The translations under genes were made by a program, and so were the position numbers. This document shows, in pieces, positions 1 to 8,718 of a stretch of DNA of 64,000 nt. Source of the stretch: Funiculus sociatus GB2-C1 (GTDB lineage: Bacteria > Cyanobacteriota > Cyanobacteriia > Cyanobacteriales > FACHB-T130); assembly GCF_039962115.1 (NCBI RefSeq), contig NZ_JAMPKJ010000023.1:1-64000 (forward strand). Direction: 5' to 3'. Positions within the stretch are counted from its first letter, which is position 1; each line of letters opens with the position of its first letter. Under the pieces are notes generated by a model. The model was not told the DNA's origin, did not search any database, and saw nothing but the letters and a program-made list of their open reading frames with translations.

Positions 1-179
1 TAACTCAGGATGGTTAGCATTGACCATTTTTTGAATTTTTCTCTACGCCCTTTTTTTCAGATTTTTACCCGCTTTGCAACCCCACTTCTTGAGAATGGTG
101 CAAGATGTCAGTTTTAACGGGTTTTAGCTTTAAGCCTGAACTTTAGTTCAAGGCATTTATGCAAGAGGTCTATTGATTG
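1..179. other. 5' edge of window, no gene seen
   Basis: I see no convincing coding frame here. An imperfect hairpin lies at 134-154 (GCCTGAAC, a short loop, then GTTCAAGGC with one bulged base), just beyond the stop codon of the broken minus-strand gene at 180-418. It could act as that gene's terminator, but it has no clear T run. The rest is T-rich and featureless. Confidence 0.3.
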
Positions 180-418
180 TCATGCGTGAGCGATAATTTT
201 AGCGTTTATCAAGGTAAAAATTCTATCTAGTTCTAATATTGCAGCTAATTCGGCTACTTCTTCTGGTGTCAGTAAGTCAGCCTTTTTTTCTGCAAAAGTT
301 CTTCCATGCGAGACTGTAGCTCATCAGTAAACTTAAAGAGATTCAGGTTATCTACTTGACTAATCTGGATACCTTTGGATACTAAGGATGAGGGGTTAAT
401 AATTGATTTAGTAGTCAT
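180..418 (-). pseudogene. Small antitoxin-like protein, frameshifted
   Basis: On the minus strand an ATG at 418 opens a frame that starts MTTKSIINPSSL and stops after about 50 codons. The stop comes just after a run of seven A (T at 283-289 on the plus strand). Shifting by -1 at that run gives a second stretch of about 30 codons (ADLLTPEEVAELAAILELD, ending in IIAHA) that reads to a stop at 180-182. The joined product of about 79 residues looks like a helical small protein of the kind often linked to toxin-antitoxin loci in cyanobacteria; that resemblance is my impression, not a search result. Either the gene is broken by a one-base loss in the homopolymer, or the A7 run is a slippage site. 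The function is unknown. Confidence 0.55.
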
Positions 419-466
419 AATATTTTTAGAGCGCTGGTACTATTGTAATAGGTTAGCGATCGCGCC

Positions 467-535
467 TTACTCTTCCATCATCTTCTCTCTAATCTAACCC
501 TCGATTCTTGCAACTAAATTAGCTTGAATGAGCAA
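467..535 (-). pseudogene. Relic of a NACHT-protein C-terminal tail
   Basis: Read on the minus strand this stretch gives QANLVARIEG, a stop, then IREKMMEE and a stop. The tail of the NACHT protein at 1213 onward is PNLVADIVSWIREKMMEE. About 24 bases are identical in the two places (471-494 and around 1217-1240), and similarity runs past both stop codons into an ATCGCGC sequence. This is therefore a duplicated and decayed copy of the end of the NACHT gene, lying on the far side of the toxin-antitoxin pair. No further upstream homology is obvious. Confidence 0.6.
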
Positions 536-604
536 GAAAGATTGCCAGGGAATATTTGAGCGATCGCTCACACAAATATACTATCAACTTTGCTTACATT
601 TAAC

Positions 605-901
605 TTAACGAGTTGTTTCAGCTCGAATTTCTCTCAGAATTAATAAAACTTCTTCTTCTGATTCTATATGCCGCGCTAAAACTTGAGCGGTTGATTCAAT
701 CAGGCGGTCGGAAAATGCTTTGGCTAAGTCTTGCCGCAGACTTTGCCCAATATAAAATTTAAGTAAGGCTTCAAGAGACATATCTCGACTGGCTGCAACT
801 TTTTTGAGCGATTCCAAGGTGTCTGTTGGTATTTTTATAGATACTGTCTCTGCTGCACGGGGTCGTAAATGGAGTTCAAATTCTTCTTCAGGCATCTTCA
901 T
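605..901 (-). CDS. Ribbon-helix-helix antitoxin partner of BrnT
   Basis: This 98-residue protein has a ribbon-helix-helix pattern in its first half: a beta-like stretch (TVSIKIPTDTLESLKKVA) followed by helices (SLEALLKFYIGQSL), then a helical tail rich in Glu and Arg. Such proteins bind the operator of their own operon and neutralise the partner toxin. The start codon overlaps the end of the BrnT-like gene by 14 bases, so the two are translationally coupled in the order toxin then antitoxin, which is the usual order in BrnTA modules. It does not closely match the classic BrnA sequence, so the antitoxin role rests on the fold and the neighbour. Confidence 0.72.
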   Translation of the reverse strand: MKMPEEEFELHLRPRAAETVSIKIPTDTLESLKKVAASRDMSLEALLKFYIGQSLRQDLAKAFSDRLIESTAQVLARHIESEEEVLLILREIRAETTR

Positions 902-1181
902 ATAACTTCCTTTCAGTGCGAGTAGCGGGACGGGCGGAAATTAGGCGCGTTCGCCTACCACGTTCTATATAAACTACGAACAAGAGGCGTTGAGAAAGAG
1001 AATATCCAAGGATGAAATCGCGCTGTTCTTCATTAGCAGTAGCGTCACCGACTTGGTAGAAAGGGTCAAAGAAAACCTCTGCGGCTTCTTCAAATGTAAC
1101 ATCATGTTTTTCAATATTGCTTTGCGCCTTGTTTTCATCCCACTCAAATTCAACGCCTTGCAATCGATAAATAATATCCAT
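888..1181 (-). CDS. brnT: BrnT family toxin (RNase)
   Basis: The 97-residue protein has the BrnT family signature: FEWDENKAQSNIEKHDVTFEE near the N-terminus, an FxDP segment, the central strand pair (RDFILGYS and RLLFVVYIERG), and a C-terminal LISARPATRTERKLYE. BrnT toxins are RelE-fold ribonucleases that cut RNA and stop translation; the family's conserved Lys/His and Arg residues are present. Length is normal. It is the first gene of a two-gene operon with the RHH antitoxin and lies 31 bases downstream of the NACHT gene on the same strand. Autoregulation by the RHH partner is expected from the family, but I did not find a clear operator palindrome. Confidence 0.85.
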   Translation of the reverse strand: MDIIYRLQGVEFEWDENKAQSNIEKHDVTFEEAAEVFFDPFYQVGDATANEEQRDFILGYSLSQRLLFVVYIERGRRTRLISARPATRTERKLYEDA

Positions 1182-1212
1182 GTATAAATTTGACGGTTAT
1201 ATTAATCGCGCT

Positions 1213-4200
1213 TTATTCTTCCATCATCTTCTCTCTAATCCAACTTACAATATCGGCAACTAAATTCGGCTGACTGGGGGAAAATGTTTGGAGATTACAA
1301 GGCTGTTCGCTCACTACACAAATTCTCCTCGTGTTATGAAATTTGCTCAGAGATGTGAGGAAAGTTTGGCTGAAGCCTTGGGGTGGTTCGCCACTTGTAT
1401 CTTCGTAAAAAATTAGGAAGACTCCCTGGCATTTTAGCTGACAATAAACTTTGAGAGCCTGCATGGTTTCCGGTTCCCCATTTTGACGTTCGGGACAGCC
1501 TTGCATTACCATCTCGGCGTAAATTTCCGAGGCGGGGTTATCTGGGTTATCGAATTTGCTGGCGTCGATGCAAATGGGTTGTACTTTTTCCCTAAGATGA
1601 GGATCGTTGTTAATGGCCGCGTGAAGAAGTTCGGGTAATACTGCCAAGTTATGGCATTGGGTGAAGGGAGTGAAACCAACTTCGGTAGTTTCTGCAACTT
1701 GTGGATGGGGAGTGATAAGTGGATGATGCCAAGCTTGATAAAAGGTTGGGTAAGGCAGAGTTTGAGCGCACTGCCAGATAACTTTGTAGCAGTTTTCGTA
1801 GAGGTCAGAATTGCTTTCAAAGACTTCATCTGTTAGACAGTGCCGTAAATCTGAGACAGCTGAGAGCATCTGGTGGTTTTGTAAGATTTCCCCCAAAATC
1901 TCGGCAGCGATCCTACGGGTAAACTCATTTTCAGTAGTTTCCAGAAGCCTGAGTAACCCAGCAATTGCCACTTCGTTTCCTGGGTCAATTTTCCCCAAAA
2001 TCTCGGCAGCCATCCTACGGGTAAACCCATTTTCAGTAGTTTCCAGAAGCCTGAGTAACCCAGCAATTGCCACTTCGTTTCCTGGGTCAATTTTCCCCAA
2101 AATCTCGGCAGCCCCCGAACGGATAAACTCATTTTCAGTCGTTTCTAGAATCCGGAGTAACCCAGCAATTGCCACTTCGTTTCCTGGGTCAATTTTTCCC
2201 AAACTGTCGGCAGCTATCATACAGGTAAACTCATCTTCAGTGGTTTCCAGAACCTGAAGTAATCCAGCAATTGTCACTTCGTTTCCTGGGTCAATTTTCC
2301 CCAAACTCTTGGCAGCAGTCCTACGGGTAAACTCATCTTCAGTGGTTTCTAGGATCCGGAGTAACCCAGCAATTGCCACTTCGTTTCCTAGGTCAATTTT
2401 TCCCAAACTGTCGGCAGCTATCATACGGGTAAACTCATTTTCAGTAGTTTCCAGAAACCGGAGTAACCCAGCAATTGCCACTTCGTTTCCTGGGTCTATT
2501 TTCCCCAAACTCTCGGCAGCTCCCGAACGGGTAAACTCATCTTCAGTGGTTTCTAGAAGCCGGAGTAACCCAGCAATTGCCACTTCGTTTCCTGGGTCAA
2601 TTTTCCCCAAACTCTCGGCAGCAATCCTACGGATAGACTCATCTTCAGTGGTTTCTAGAAGCCGGAGTAACCCAGCAATTGCCACTTCGTTTCCTGGGTC
2701 AATTTTCCCCAAACTCTCGGCAGCAATCCTACGGGTAAGCTCATTTTCAGTCGTTTCCAGAAGCCGGAGTAACCCAGCAATTGCCACTTCGTTTCCTGGG
2801 TCAATTTCCCCCAAACTCTCGGCAGCCTCCGAACGGGTAAACTCATTTTCAGTCGTTTCCAGAAGCCGGAGTAACCCAGCAATTGCCACTTCGTTTCCTG
2901 GGTCAATTTTTCCCAAACTCTCGGCAGCCATCCTATGGGTAAACTTATTTTCAGTCGTTTCCATAAGCCGGAGTAACCCAGCAATTGCCACTTCGTTTCC
3001 TGGGTCTATTTCCCCCAAACTGTAGGCAGTCTTCCAACGGGTATCCTCAGATTCTGTGGTTTCCAATAAGTTAATGAGTTTATTAATGGCTATACCCCGG
3101 TTAGTCTGCAACAGCGATGCTCTCGCTGCCTCTGCACTCGGATCGAGATATGTCCGCCACTCTTGTTTTTCAATGTTGAAATAACCAAAGCCCCACTTAA
3201 CGATTTGCGCTACTATTTCATCTGCCCAAGGGCAATCCTGAAACTCAACAACCCCAGATGAGGCTAGAAAATAGGCTCGATCTCCATAAAAATTTGTATT
3301 TCCGCACCCGTCCTCAAACTCTACCAATGCCTGAATAAACTTCTCTTTCTGCTGCTTTACCACATCCTCTCGCCCCAGCCATAGCAAAATCACCTCCTTC
3401 CACTGCGGCTCAAAAATGCGGTAAATATTGCCCGGTAACGGTTGAGGATTGTCATTTTCATGAGTCAAGAAAAAGTGCCAATCCTCAATCGCCAGCGCTG
3501 CAAAATATTCCTGAAACGTCAGATGATAGAACGCATAGACAGGTTCATCGGTTTCCCCATCTCGGTACACCAAATTCAGCCAACCAATCTGTCGCGCTAA
3601 CTCAAACAGACATTCCCCCATTAGCTGATATGCCAGCGATTCCCTCAGCGGTGTCTGATTCTCAATTGCCGCAACTGCCAACCTTCCTAACGCTGCATTC
3701 AAATCCTGCCGTTGCTGCCAGCCGATGGGAAACTCGTTTTTTTTCCACTCATAGAAATCCTCTCGAAATCGCAGGTAAAGCGTCGCCTTCGTCTTCGGCA
3801 ACTCCCCTTGCTTCACCGCCCAGGTTTGACACAACAGCGCCAACCGCAAAGGATTTCTAATCAAATCCCGAATCCGTTCCCGCCCCGTTTCCCCTAACTT
3901 CTCACCTAACTGCTTCCCTAACTGGCGTTTCCCCGCCCTAGCAAACCACTCCCCAATAAACTCCCCCACCTGCGAATCGTCAAAATCCAGGGTGCGATAG
4001 GTATCACAATTCGGCACTACCCGATCGTTCGCCTGCCAAACATTCAGCCGACAGGTTAACAGGGTTTGCGCCTGTGCCACCCAACCCCTCAGCTGATTTG
4101 CAATTCCTTGTAGGGGCGAATTTGCCCCCGTGGATGTATTCCCCCGTATTTCATCCACCCCATCCAACAGCAACCACACCTGATGAGAATTAAATAACTG

Positions 4201-4989
4201 CATCAACTCAGTTTGCATGTGGGCTGATACCACCATTCCTTGAAGAGACAGCACCTCCTTCAGCCAAACCTGAAGTAAATACTCTTCCAAGGTTTTTCCA
4301 TCCAAACTCCCCAACTGAATGCAAATCGGCAACCGGGAAACATTTTCTGAATCCTTGAGATGACGCGCAATTTGCTCTAACCACGTACTTTTCCCCGCCC
4401 CCGGTTCCCCAATAATTGCAATCGTCTTGCCTTCCCCCGCCTCAATCACCTCCCGGAGAAACTCATCCGCTTCAAACCGCTTCTCAATTTCCTTCTCATT
4501 CAGCTGATATTGTGAACTCCCCTCATCTGGAGATGGGCCAGACTCCTCACTCCGTCGCGGCTGAGTTGTCGGTTTCACCAATCCCAATGGCACATAGATA
4601 CCCACCTCATGACCCAACCCCGTACCCGTCGCCTGTCGCCGGAATTGGTAACGCTTGAGCTGTTCCTCCAGCATTTTGTGGCAGATATCGCCCCAGTCAA
4701 TCCGGGTTTCTGGTGGTGGAGGTGGAGGATCTGACTTCGGATCGATTAATTCTTCTAGTTCTAAATTTAGGGATTTAGCGATCGCGATCGCAGTATCACA
4801 ATCAACAGATTGTCCCGCAAAAAACCGCTTAACCGTCTTTTCACTCACGTTAGAGGCTTCAGCGATGTCCAAATACCTCCAAAGCTTGTCCTCATAATTA
4901 CGTTTAGCAGCCTTAACCTCTATGAGTTTCTGCTTTCCAGCCTCGTTTACCTGGACGCTGTTGCGATTGCGGATTTCAGCCATAGTCAA
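1213..4989 (-). CDS. HTH-NACHT-HEAT repeat STAND NTPase
   Basis: This 1258-residue protein starts with a helix-turn-helix-like domain (about residues 25-75, ASNVSEKTVKRFFAGQSVD), then a proline run. A NACHT NTPase domain follows, with Walker A GEPGAGKST at about 195-203 and Walker B LLLDGVDEI at about 272-280. Next comes a helical arm, then eleven near-identical 34-residue HEAT-like repeats (about 658-1031). The C-terminal alpha/beta domain ends IREKMMEE. NACHT proteins are STAND switches: the repeats sense a ligand, nucleotide exchange drives oligomerisation, and an end domain acts as effector. Many bacterial ones defend against phage. Here no nuclease or TIR effector is visible; the C-terminal domain is of unknown activity. 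The neighbouring toxin pair suits a defence island. The start MTMAEIR is the first ATG after an upstream stop; ATG at residue 3 is an alternative. Confidence 0.88.
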   Translation of the reverse strand: MTMAEIRNRNSVQVNEAGKQKLIEVKAAKRNYEDKLWRYLDIAEASNVSEKTVKRFFAGQSVDCDTAIAIAKSLNLELEELIDPKSDPPPPPPETRIDWGDICHKMLEEQLKRYQFRRQATGTGLGHEVGIYVPLGLVKPTTQPRRSEESGPSPDEGSSQYQLNEKEIEKRFEADEFLREVIEAGEGKTIAIIGEPGAGKSTWLEQIARHLKDSENVSRLPICIQLGSLDGKTLEEYLLQVWLKEVLSLQGMVVSAHMQTELMQLFNSHQVWLLLDGVDEIRGNTSTGANSPLQGIANQLRGWVAQAQTLLTCRLNVWQANDRVVPNCDTYRTLDFDDSQVGEFIGEWFARAGKRQLGKQLGEKLGETGRERIRDLIRNPLRLALLCQTWAVKQGELPKTKATLYLRFREDFYEWKKNEFPIGWQQRQDLNAALGRLAVAAIENQTPLRESLAYQLMGECLFELARQIGWLNLVYRDGETDEPVYAFYHLTFQEYFAALAIEDWHFFLTHENDNPQPLPGNIYRIFEPQWKEVILLWLGREDVVKQQKEKFIQALVEFEDGCGNTNFYGDRAYFLASSGVVEFQDCPWADEIVAQIVKWGFGYFNIEKQEWRTYLDPSAEAARASLLQTNRGIAINKLINLLETTESEDTRWKTAYSLGEIDPGNEVAIAGLLRLMETTENKFTHRMAAESLGKIDPGNEVAIAGLLRLLETTENEFTRSEAAESLGEIDPGNEVAIAGLLRLLETTENELTRRIAAESLGKIDPGNEVAIAGLLRLLETTEDESIRRIAAESLGKIDPGNEVAIAGLLRLLETTEDEFTRSGAAESLGKIDPGNEVAIAGLLRFLETTENEFTRMIAADSLGKIDLGNEVAIAGLLRILETTEDEFTRRTAAKSLGKIDPGNEVTIAGLLQVLETTEDEFTCMIAADSLGKIDPGNEVAIAGLLRILETTENEFIRSGAAEILGKIDPGNEVAIAGLLRLLETTENGFTRRMAAEILGKIDPGNEVAIAGLLRLLETTENEFTRRIAAEILGEILQNHQMLSAVSDLRHCLTDEVFESNSDLYENCYKVIWQCAQTLPYPTFYQAWHHPLITPHPQVAETTEVGFTPFTQCHNLAVLPELLHAAINNDPHLREKVQPICIDASKFDNPDNPASEIYAEMVMQGCPERQNGEPETMQALKVYCQLKCQGVFLIFYEDTSGEPPQGFSQTFLTSLSKFHNTRRICVVSEQPCNLQTFSPSQPNLVADIVSWIREKMMEE
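1898..3019 (-). repeat. Eleven tandem 102-bp HEAT-like coding repeats
   Basis: The block encodes eleven 34-residue units with the core IDPGNEVAIAGLLRLLETTE, followed by a short variable part such as NEFTRRIAAES. The period is exactly 102 bp throughout, and the core is nearly invariant at DNA level, including synonymous positions. A degenerate twelfth unit precedes it. Variation is concentrated in the last third of each unit. Such uniformity indicates recent amplification or gene conversion. Confidence 0.93.
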
Positions 4990-5141
4990 CGGATAAGAGC
5001 AATTGCGGATATTAATAGCTTAGGTGGCTTCAGCCGTTGGATGAGGGTCAGAAAGGGTAACTTAATCTCTGTCCCTAAGAGTTCGGCGGTTTCTCTAGTC
5101 GATTCGCTTTCGTGGAATTGTAGGGTTCAGCAATTCCACAA

Positions 5142-5411
5142 ATGACCACCAACCTGTTTAAATATCTCCTCGTAGTTGAAAATTCCCAATTTCAGACTTT
5201 AATCCTACTTGCTCTTATTCTGCCTTTACAGCCAGTCAATTCTAAGGAAATTAGCGATGCTTTATTTCTGGTGCAAGGCGGAATAATCGTTGTGACAGGC
5301 CTTATCTCAATTTTGTCGGGAACTCCCTTGCCATTGGTAATCTTTCAAATGACGGCGCAAGGCGGCTGTTTGATTATCGATGCCCACCGCGCCCAAAAAA
5401 GTGCCAAGTAG
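5142..5411 (+). CDS. Small two-helix membrane protein, unknown
   Basis: An 89-residue frame begins MTTNLFKYLLVVENSQF. It has two clear hydrophobic segments (about 19-31 and 45-77) separated by a polar turn (VNSKEISDALF), and a basic tail. I do not recognise a family. It stands alone, transcribed away from the NACHT gene. The start is the first ATG of the frame, with no strong ribosome binding site. The amino-acid make-up is that of a real small membrane protein rather than of a random frame, but with no homology evidence I hold it only moderately. Confidence 0.5.
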   Translation: MTTNLFKYLLVVENSQFQTLILLALILPLQPVNSKEISDALFLVQGGIIVVTGLISILSGTPLPLVIFQMTAQGGCLIIDAHRAQKSAK

Positions 5412-5521
5412 ACGAAGCGCGATCGCATCCTTCGTTTGTACAGCCCCAAGTTTCAACCTGCGGGTTGGATGAATTTGGCAGAATTAAGAGAGTGCCAAAA
5501 TAGCTTCTCACTCTCCCAAAA

Positions 5522-6214
5522 ATGAAACACCGCCGATGGTATTGGTTCTTTAGTATGCTCTTTGCTTCGTTTTTCGCCGTTACCAGCTGCGCTAGTCAAC
5601 CCGAAACTGTTAAAAACCTTAAAGCTGGTGCTGGTACGCAAATCATTGCTTTAGGCGATAGCATTACCGCTGGATATGGCGTAGCGCAAACCGAAGCTTA
5701 TCCCAGCGTTCTCTCTCGTCAGTTGGGTATACCAATTGTAAATCGCGGTGTCAGCGGTGATACAACTGCAATGGCACTTAGTCGCTTGCAAAAAGATGTG
5801 ATTTCCGCCCAACCTTGGATAGTTATTGTGGGAATAGGTGGAAATGATTTCTTGGGAAGAATTCCCAAAACTGAGACAGAACAGAATCTGCGGCAAATAG
5901 TGACAACAATTCAACAACAAAAAGCAATTGTTGTGTTGTTGGGAATGAACCTTAGTTTACCGGAGCTGGGGTTAGCTAGAGATGAATACAACGAACTTGT
6001 CCAGCGCGTTGCTAAAGATACACAAGCGTACTTAATTCCAGATGTGCTGAAGGGAATAATCGATAATCCGCAATATCGCCAACAGGATATTATTCATCCA
6101 AACGCAGCCGGACAGAAACTTTTAGCGGTTCGCGTTGCCCAAGGTTTACAGCCATTATTAGCAGATGCTACTTTTCCGAACGCTTTATTGCAATATCGAA
6201 AAAGTAATGAATAA
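5522..6214 (+). CDS. SGNH-hydrolase lipoprotein, TesA-like esterase
   Basis: This 230-residue protein has an N-terminal signal with a lipobox (VTSC, Cys23), so it is probably a lipid-anchored protein at the periplasmic face. The SGNH blocks are all present: GDSI with nucleophile Ser47, a Gly in RGVSGD, Asn108 in GIGGND, and Asp189/His192 in the DxxH pair before PNAAG. The family (TesA, lysophospholipase L1-like) hydrolyses acyl esters and thioesters. Block spacing and length fit arylesterase/TesA members. The physiological substrate cannot be read from the sequence. It is followed by a good intrinsic terminator and is probably monocistronic. Confidence 0.88.
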   Translation: MKHRRWYWFFSMLFASFFAVTSCASQPETVKNLKAGAGTQIIALGDSITAGYGVAQTEAYPSVLSRQLGIPIVNRGVSGDTTAMALSRLQKDVISAQPWIVIVGIGGNDFLGRIPKTETEQNLRQIVTTIQQQKAIVVLLGMNLSLPELGLARDEYNELVQRVAKDTQAYLIPDVLKGIIDNPQYRQQDIIHPNAAGQKLLAVRVAQGLQPLLADATFPNALLQYRKSNE

Positions 6215-6278
6215 TTGATAATTGGCATCTCTTAACTAGGTCAGTGTAATTAAACTTACAACTCGCTCTCCTCAAGGA

Positions 6279-6307
6279 AAACCCGGTTTTTTAGAAGAAC
6301 CGGGTTT
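6279..6307 (+). terminator. Intrinsic terminator after SGNH gene
   Basis: Perfect 10-bp inverted repeat (AAACCCGGTT ... AACCGGGTTT) with a 9-base loop, followed by TCTCTATTTTT. It lies 65 bp after the SGNH stop. The rest of the 6215-6510 spacer shows no gene. Confidence 0.8.
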
Positions 6308-6510
6308 CTCTATTTTTGGTTTAATTTAACAATGAGTTTTTTTAACCAGTAGCCCCTATTTAGTCGCTAAAGTAATAGAATAGGTAGTTGCCTCTGGAGC
6401 CGACTTTCATAGCTCAAAGGCAAAAATTTTGTAACAAAATTGACAGAATTGGAGCATGGAAAGTCTGTATCCAATAGTATTTCGCATCTAATCCACCTGA
6501 GATTTTTTTT

Positions 6511-8625
6511 ATGAGTTCCCCGATCCGCTTTTTGATGTGCGCTCCCGATCATTACGATGTGGATTATGTGATTAATCCCTGGATGGAGGGCAATATTCAC
6601 AAGTCGTCACGCGATCGCGCCGTCGAGCAGTGGCAAAAGCTTCACCACGTCCTCAAAGACCATGCAATTGTTGATTTAGTTAAACCCCAACGCGGCGTGC
6701 CTGATATGGTGTTCACAGCCAACGCTGGGCTAGTGCTGGGAGATACTGTCGTTCTCAGTCGCTTCTTCCACAAAGAGCGACAAGGGGAAGAGCCATACTT
6801 TAAAGAGTGGTTTGAGTCGCAGGGCTGCACCGTGCATGAATTGCCCAAAGACTTGCCCTTTGAAGGTGCTGGTGATGCGCTGCTGGATCGGGAAGGGCGC
6901 TGGCTGTGGGCGGGGTACGGTTTCCGTTCGGAACTCGACTCGCACCCGTATCTAGCAAAGTGGTTGGATATCGAAGTGCTTTCCCTGCGACTGATGGATG
7001 AGCGCTTCTATCACTTGGATACCTGCTTTTGTCCCTTGAATGGCGGCTATCTGCTGTATTATCCCCCGGCGTTTGATTCTTACTCAAACCGCGTCATTGA
7101 AATGCGAGTCGCGCCAGAGAAGCGAATTGCGATCGCAGAAGCGGACGCTGTGAATTTCGCCTGCAACGCCGTAAATATTGACAGCGTTGTAGTGATGAAT
7201 AAGGCGAGTGAAAGCCTGAAAAAACGCCTTACCGATGTTGGTTTCCAAGTAATTGAAACGCCGCTAACGGAATTCTTGAAAGCAGGCGGTGCAGCTAAGT
7301 GCTTGACGCTGCGGGTGACGGAACCTGTGCGAACGGAAGTTCATGAATCTGTCTCCGTAGAGAGCCGCACGGTTCGCATGGAAGGGCATTTGCTGGACAC
7401 TGGCTTAATCAACCGGGCTTTAGATTTAGTTGTGGAAAATGGGGGTAGTTTCCAGGTTCTCAATTTCCAACTGGGAGCACAGCGACAAAGTACCTCAAGT
7501 GCTGAGGTGAAGGTGTCGGCTCCTTCCCACGAAGTGATGGAAGCGATTTTATCGCAGTTGATTGATTTGGGTGCGGTGGATCTGCCTCAAGACGAGCGCG
7601 ATGCGAAACTGGAACCAGTCCTGCAAGCGGGTGTAGCTCCCGATGATTTCTACGTATCAACTATTTATCCGACACAAGTACGGGTAAATGGGGAATGGAT
7701 CAAGGTGCTGGGACAGCGCATGGATGGCGCGATCGCGATTACCGAAACTTCCAACGGGATCGTGGCGCGGTGTAAGCTGCTGCGAGATTTAGAAGTTGGT
7801 GATCGCGTAGTTGTCGATGTCGTCGGTATCCGCACCGTGCGTAAAACAGAATCGCGGGAAGTGCGAAATACCCAGGAATTCAGCTTTATGTCTGCTGGCG
7901 TTTCCAGCGAACGCCGCGTAGAATTGGTGGTTGAGCAAGTTGCTTGGGAACTTCGCCAAGTCCGGGATCAAGGCGGCAAAGTGGTTGTGACGGCTGGGCC
8001 TGTTGTGATTCACACTGGCGGCGGCGAACACTTGGCACATCTAATTCGCCAAGGTTACGTGCAGGCGTTGCTAGGAGGAAATGCGATCGCAGTCCACGAC
8101 ATCGAACAGTCAATGATGGGAACCTCCCTTGGTGTGGATATGAAACGCGGCGTTTCTGTGCGCGGCGGACACCGCCATCACCTGAAGGTAATTAACATGA
8201 TTCGTCGTTGTGGCAGCATCGAGAAAGCGGTTGAGCAAGGTGTTGTTACCAGTGGTGTTTTATACGAGTGCGTCCGTGCTGGCGTGCCGTTCTCCCTAGC
8301 TGGTTCCATCCGCGATGATGGCCCTTTGCCAGATACTCAGACGGATATGATTAAGGCGCAGGAAGAATATGCCCGGTTGTTGGAAGGCGCAGACATGATT
8401 CTGATGCTGTCGTCTATGCTACATTCCATCGGTGTCGGAAATATGACCCCAGCTGGGGTGAAGATGGTCTGCGTCGATATTAACCCAGCAGTGGTGACGA
8501 AGTTAAGCGATCGCGGTTCTGTGGAATCTGTCGGCGTTGTCACCGATGTGGGTTTATTCCTCAGCTTGTTAGTGCAACAGTTGGATAAGTTGACGAGTCC
8601 TTATCAAACTGTTCACACTGTTTAA
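6511..8625 (+). CDS. agrE: Arginine dihydrolase fused to ornithine cyclodeaminase-like domain (AgrE/ArgZ)
   Basis: This 704-residue protein matches cyanobacterial AgrE/ArgZ in length and order. The N-terminal half is a guanidine-modifying (GME) fold that turns arginine into ornithine, CO2 and two ammonia. Residues known to matter in ArgZ are at the expected numbers: Asn71 (FTANAG), Glu118 (FEGAGD), His168 and Asp170 (YHLD) and Cys264 (AAKCLT). The C-terminal half (about 285-700) is an ornithine cyclodeaminase-like, NAD-dependent domain implicated in making proline from ornithine in Anabaena. The enzyme links cyanophycin and arginine breakdown to nitrogen supply. All dihydrolase residues are intact, so it should be active. 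I found no clear NtcA site (GTAN8TAC) just upstream. Confidence 0.95.
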   Translation: MSSPIRFLMCAPDHYDVDYVINPWMEGNIHKSSRDRAVEQWQKLHHVLKDHAIVDLVKPQRGVPDMVFTANAGLVLGDTVVLSRFFHKERQGEEPYFKEWFESQGCTVHELPKDLPFEGAGDALLDREGRWLWAGYGFRSELDSHPYLAKWLDIEVLSLRLMDERFYHLDTCFCPLNGGYLLYYPPAFDSYSNRVIEMRVAPEKRIAIAEADAVNFACNAVNIDSVVVMNKASESLKKRLTDVGFQVIETPLTEFLKAGGAAKCLTLRVTEPVRTEVHESVSVESRTVRMEGHLLDTGLINRALDLVVENGGSFQVLNFQLGAQRQSTSSAEVKVSAPSHEVMEAILSQLIDLGAVDLPQDERDAKLEPVLQAGVAPDDFYVSTIYPTQVRVNGEWIKVLGQRMDGAIAITETSNGIVARCKLLRDLEVGDRVVVDVVGIRTVRKTESREVRNTQEFSFMSAGVSSERRVELVVEQVAWELRQVRDQGGKVVVTAGPVVIHTGGGEHLAHLIRQGYVQALLGGNAIAVHDIEQSMMGTSLGVDMKRGVSVRGGHRHHLKVINMIRRCGSIEKAVEQGVVTSGVLYECVRAGVPFSLAGSIRDDGPLPDTQTDMIKAQEEYARLLEGADMILMLSSMLHSIGVGNMTPAGVKMVCVDINPAVVTKLSDRGSVESVGVVTDVGLFLSLLVQQLDKLTSPYQTVHTV

Positions 8626-8718
8626 TTTACTTGTAAGGTGGGAAATAAAAAGGCAAAAGGAAAATATCAAGACTTCTTTTGTCTTTTTATATCAAATGTG
8701 GTTTATTGCTGATAAAAA

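Noticed and set aside
1898-3019. CRISPR-like regular repeats
   Set aside because: The 102-bp period is fully coding, with no unique spacers and no cas genes.
1811-3025. Long plus-strand open frames opposite the HEAT repeats (FPGSIFPKLSAA-type repeats)
   Set aside because: They are mirror frames created by the 102-bp repeats of the minus-strand NACHT gene, with no start signal or family.
6400-6510. NtcA site upstream of agrE
   Set aside because: I looked for GTAN8TAC and found no match with a suitably spaced -10 box.
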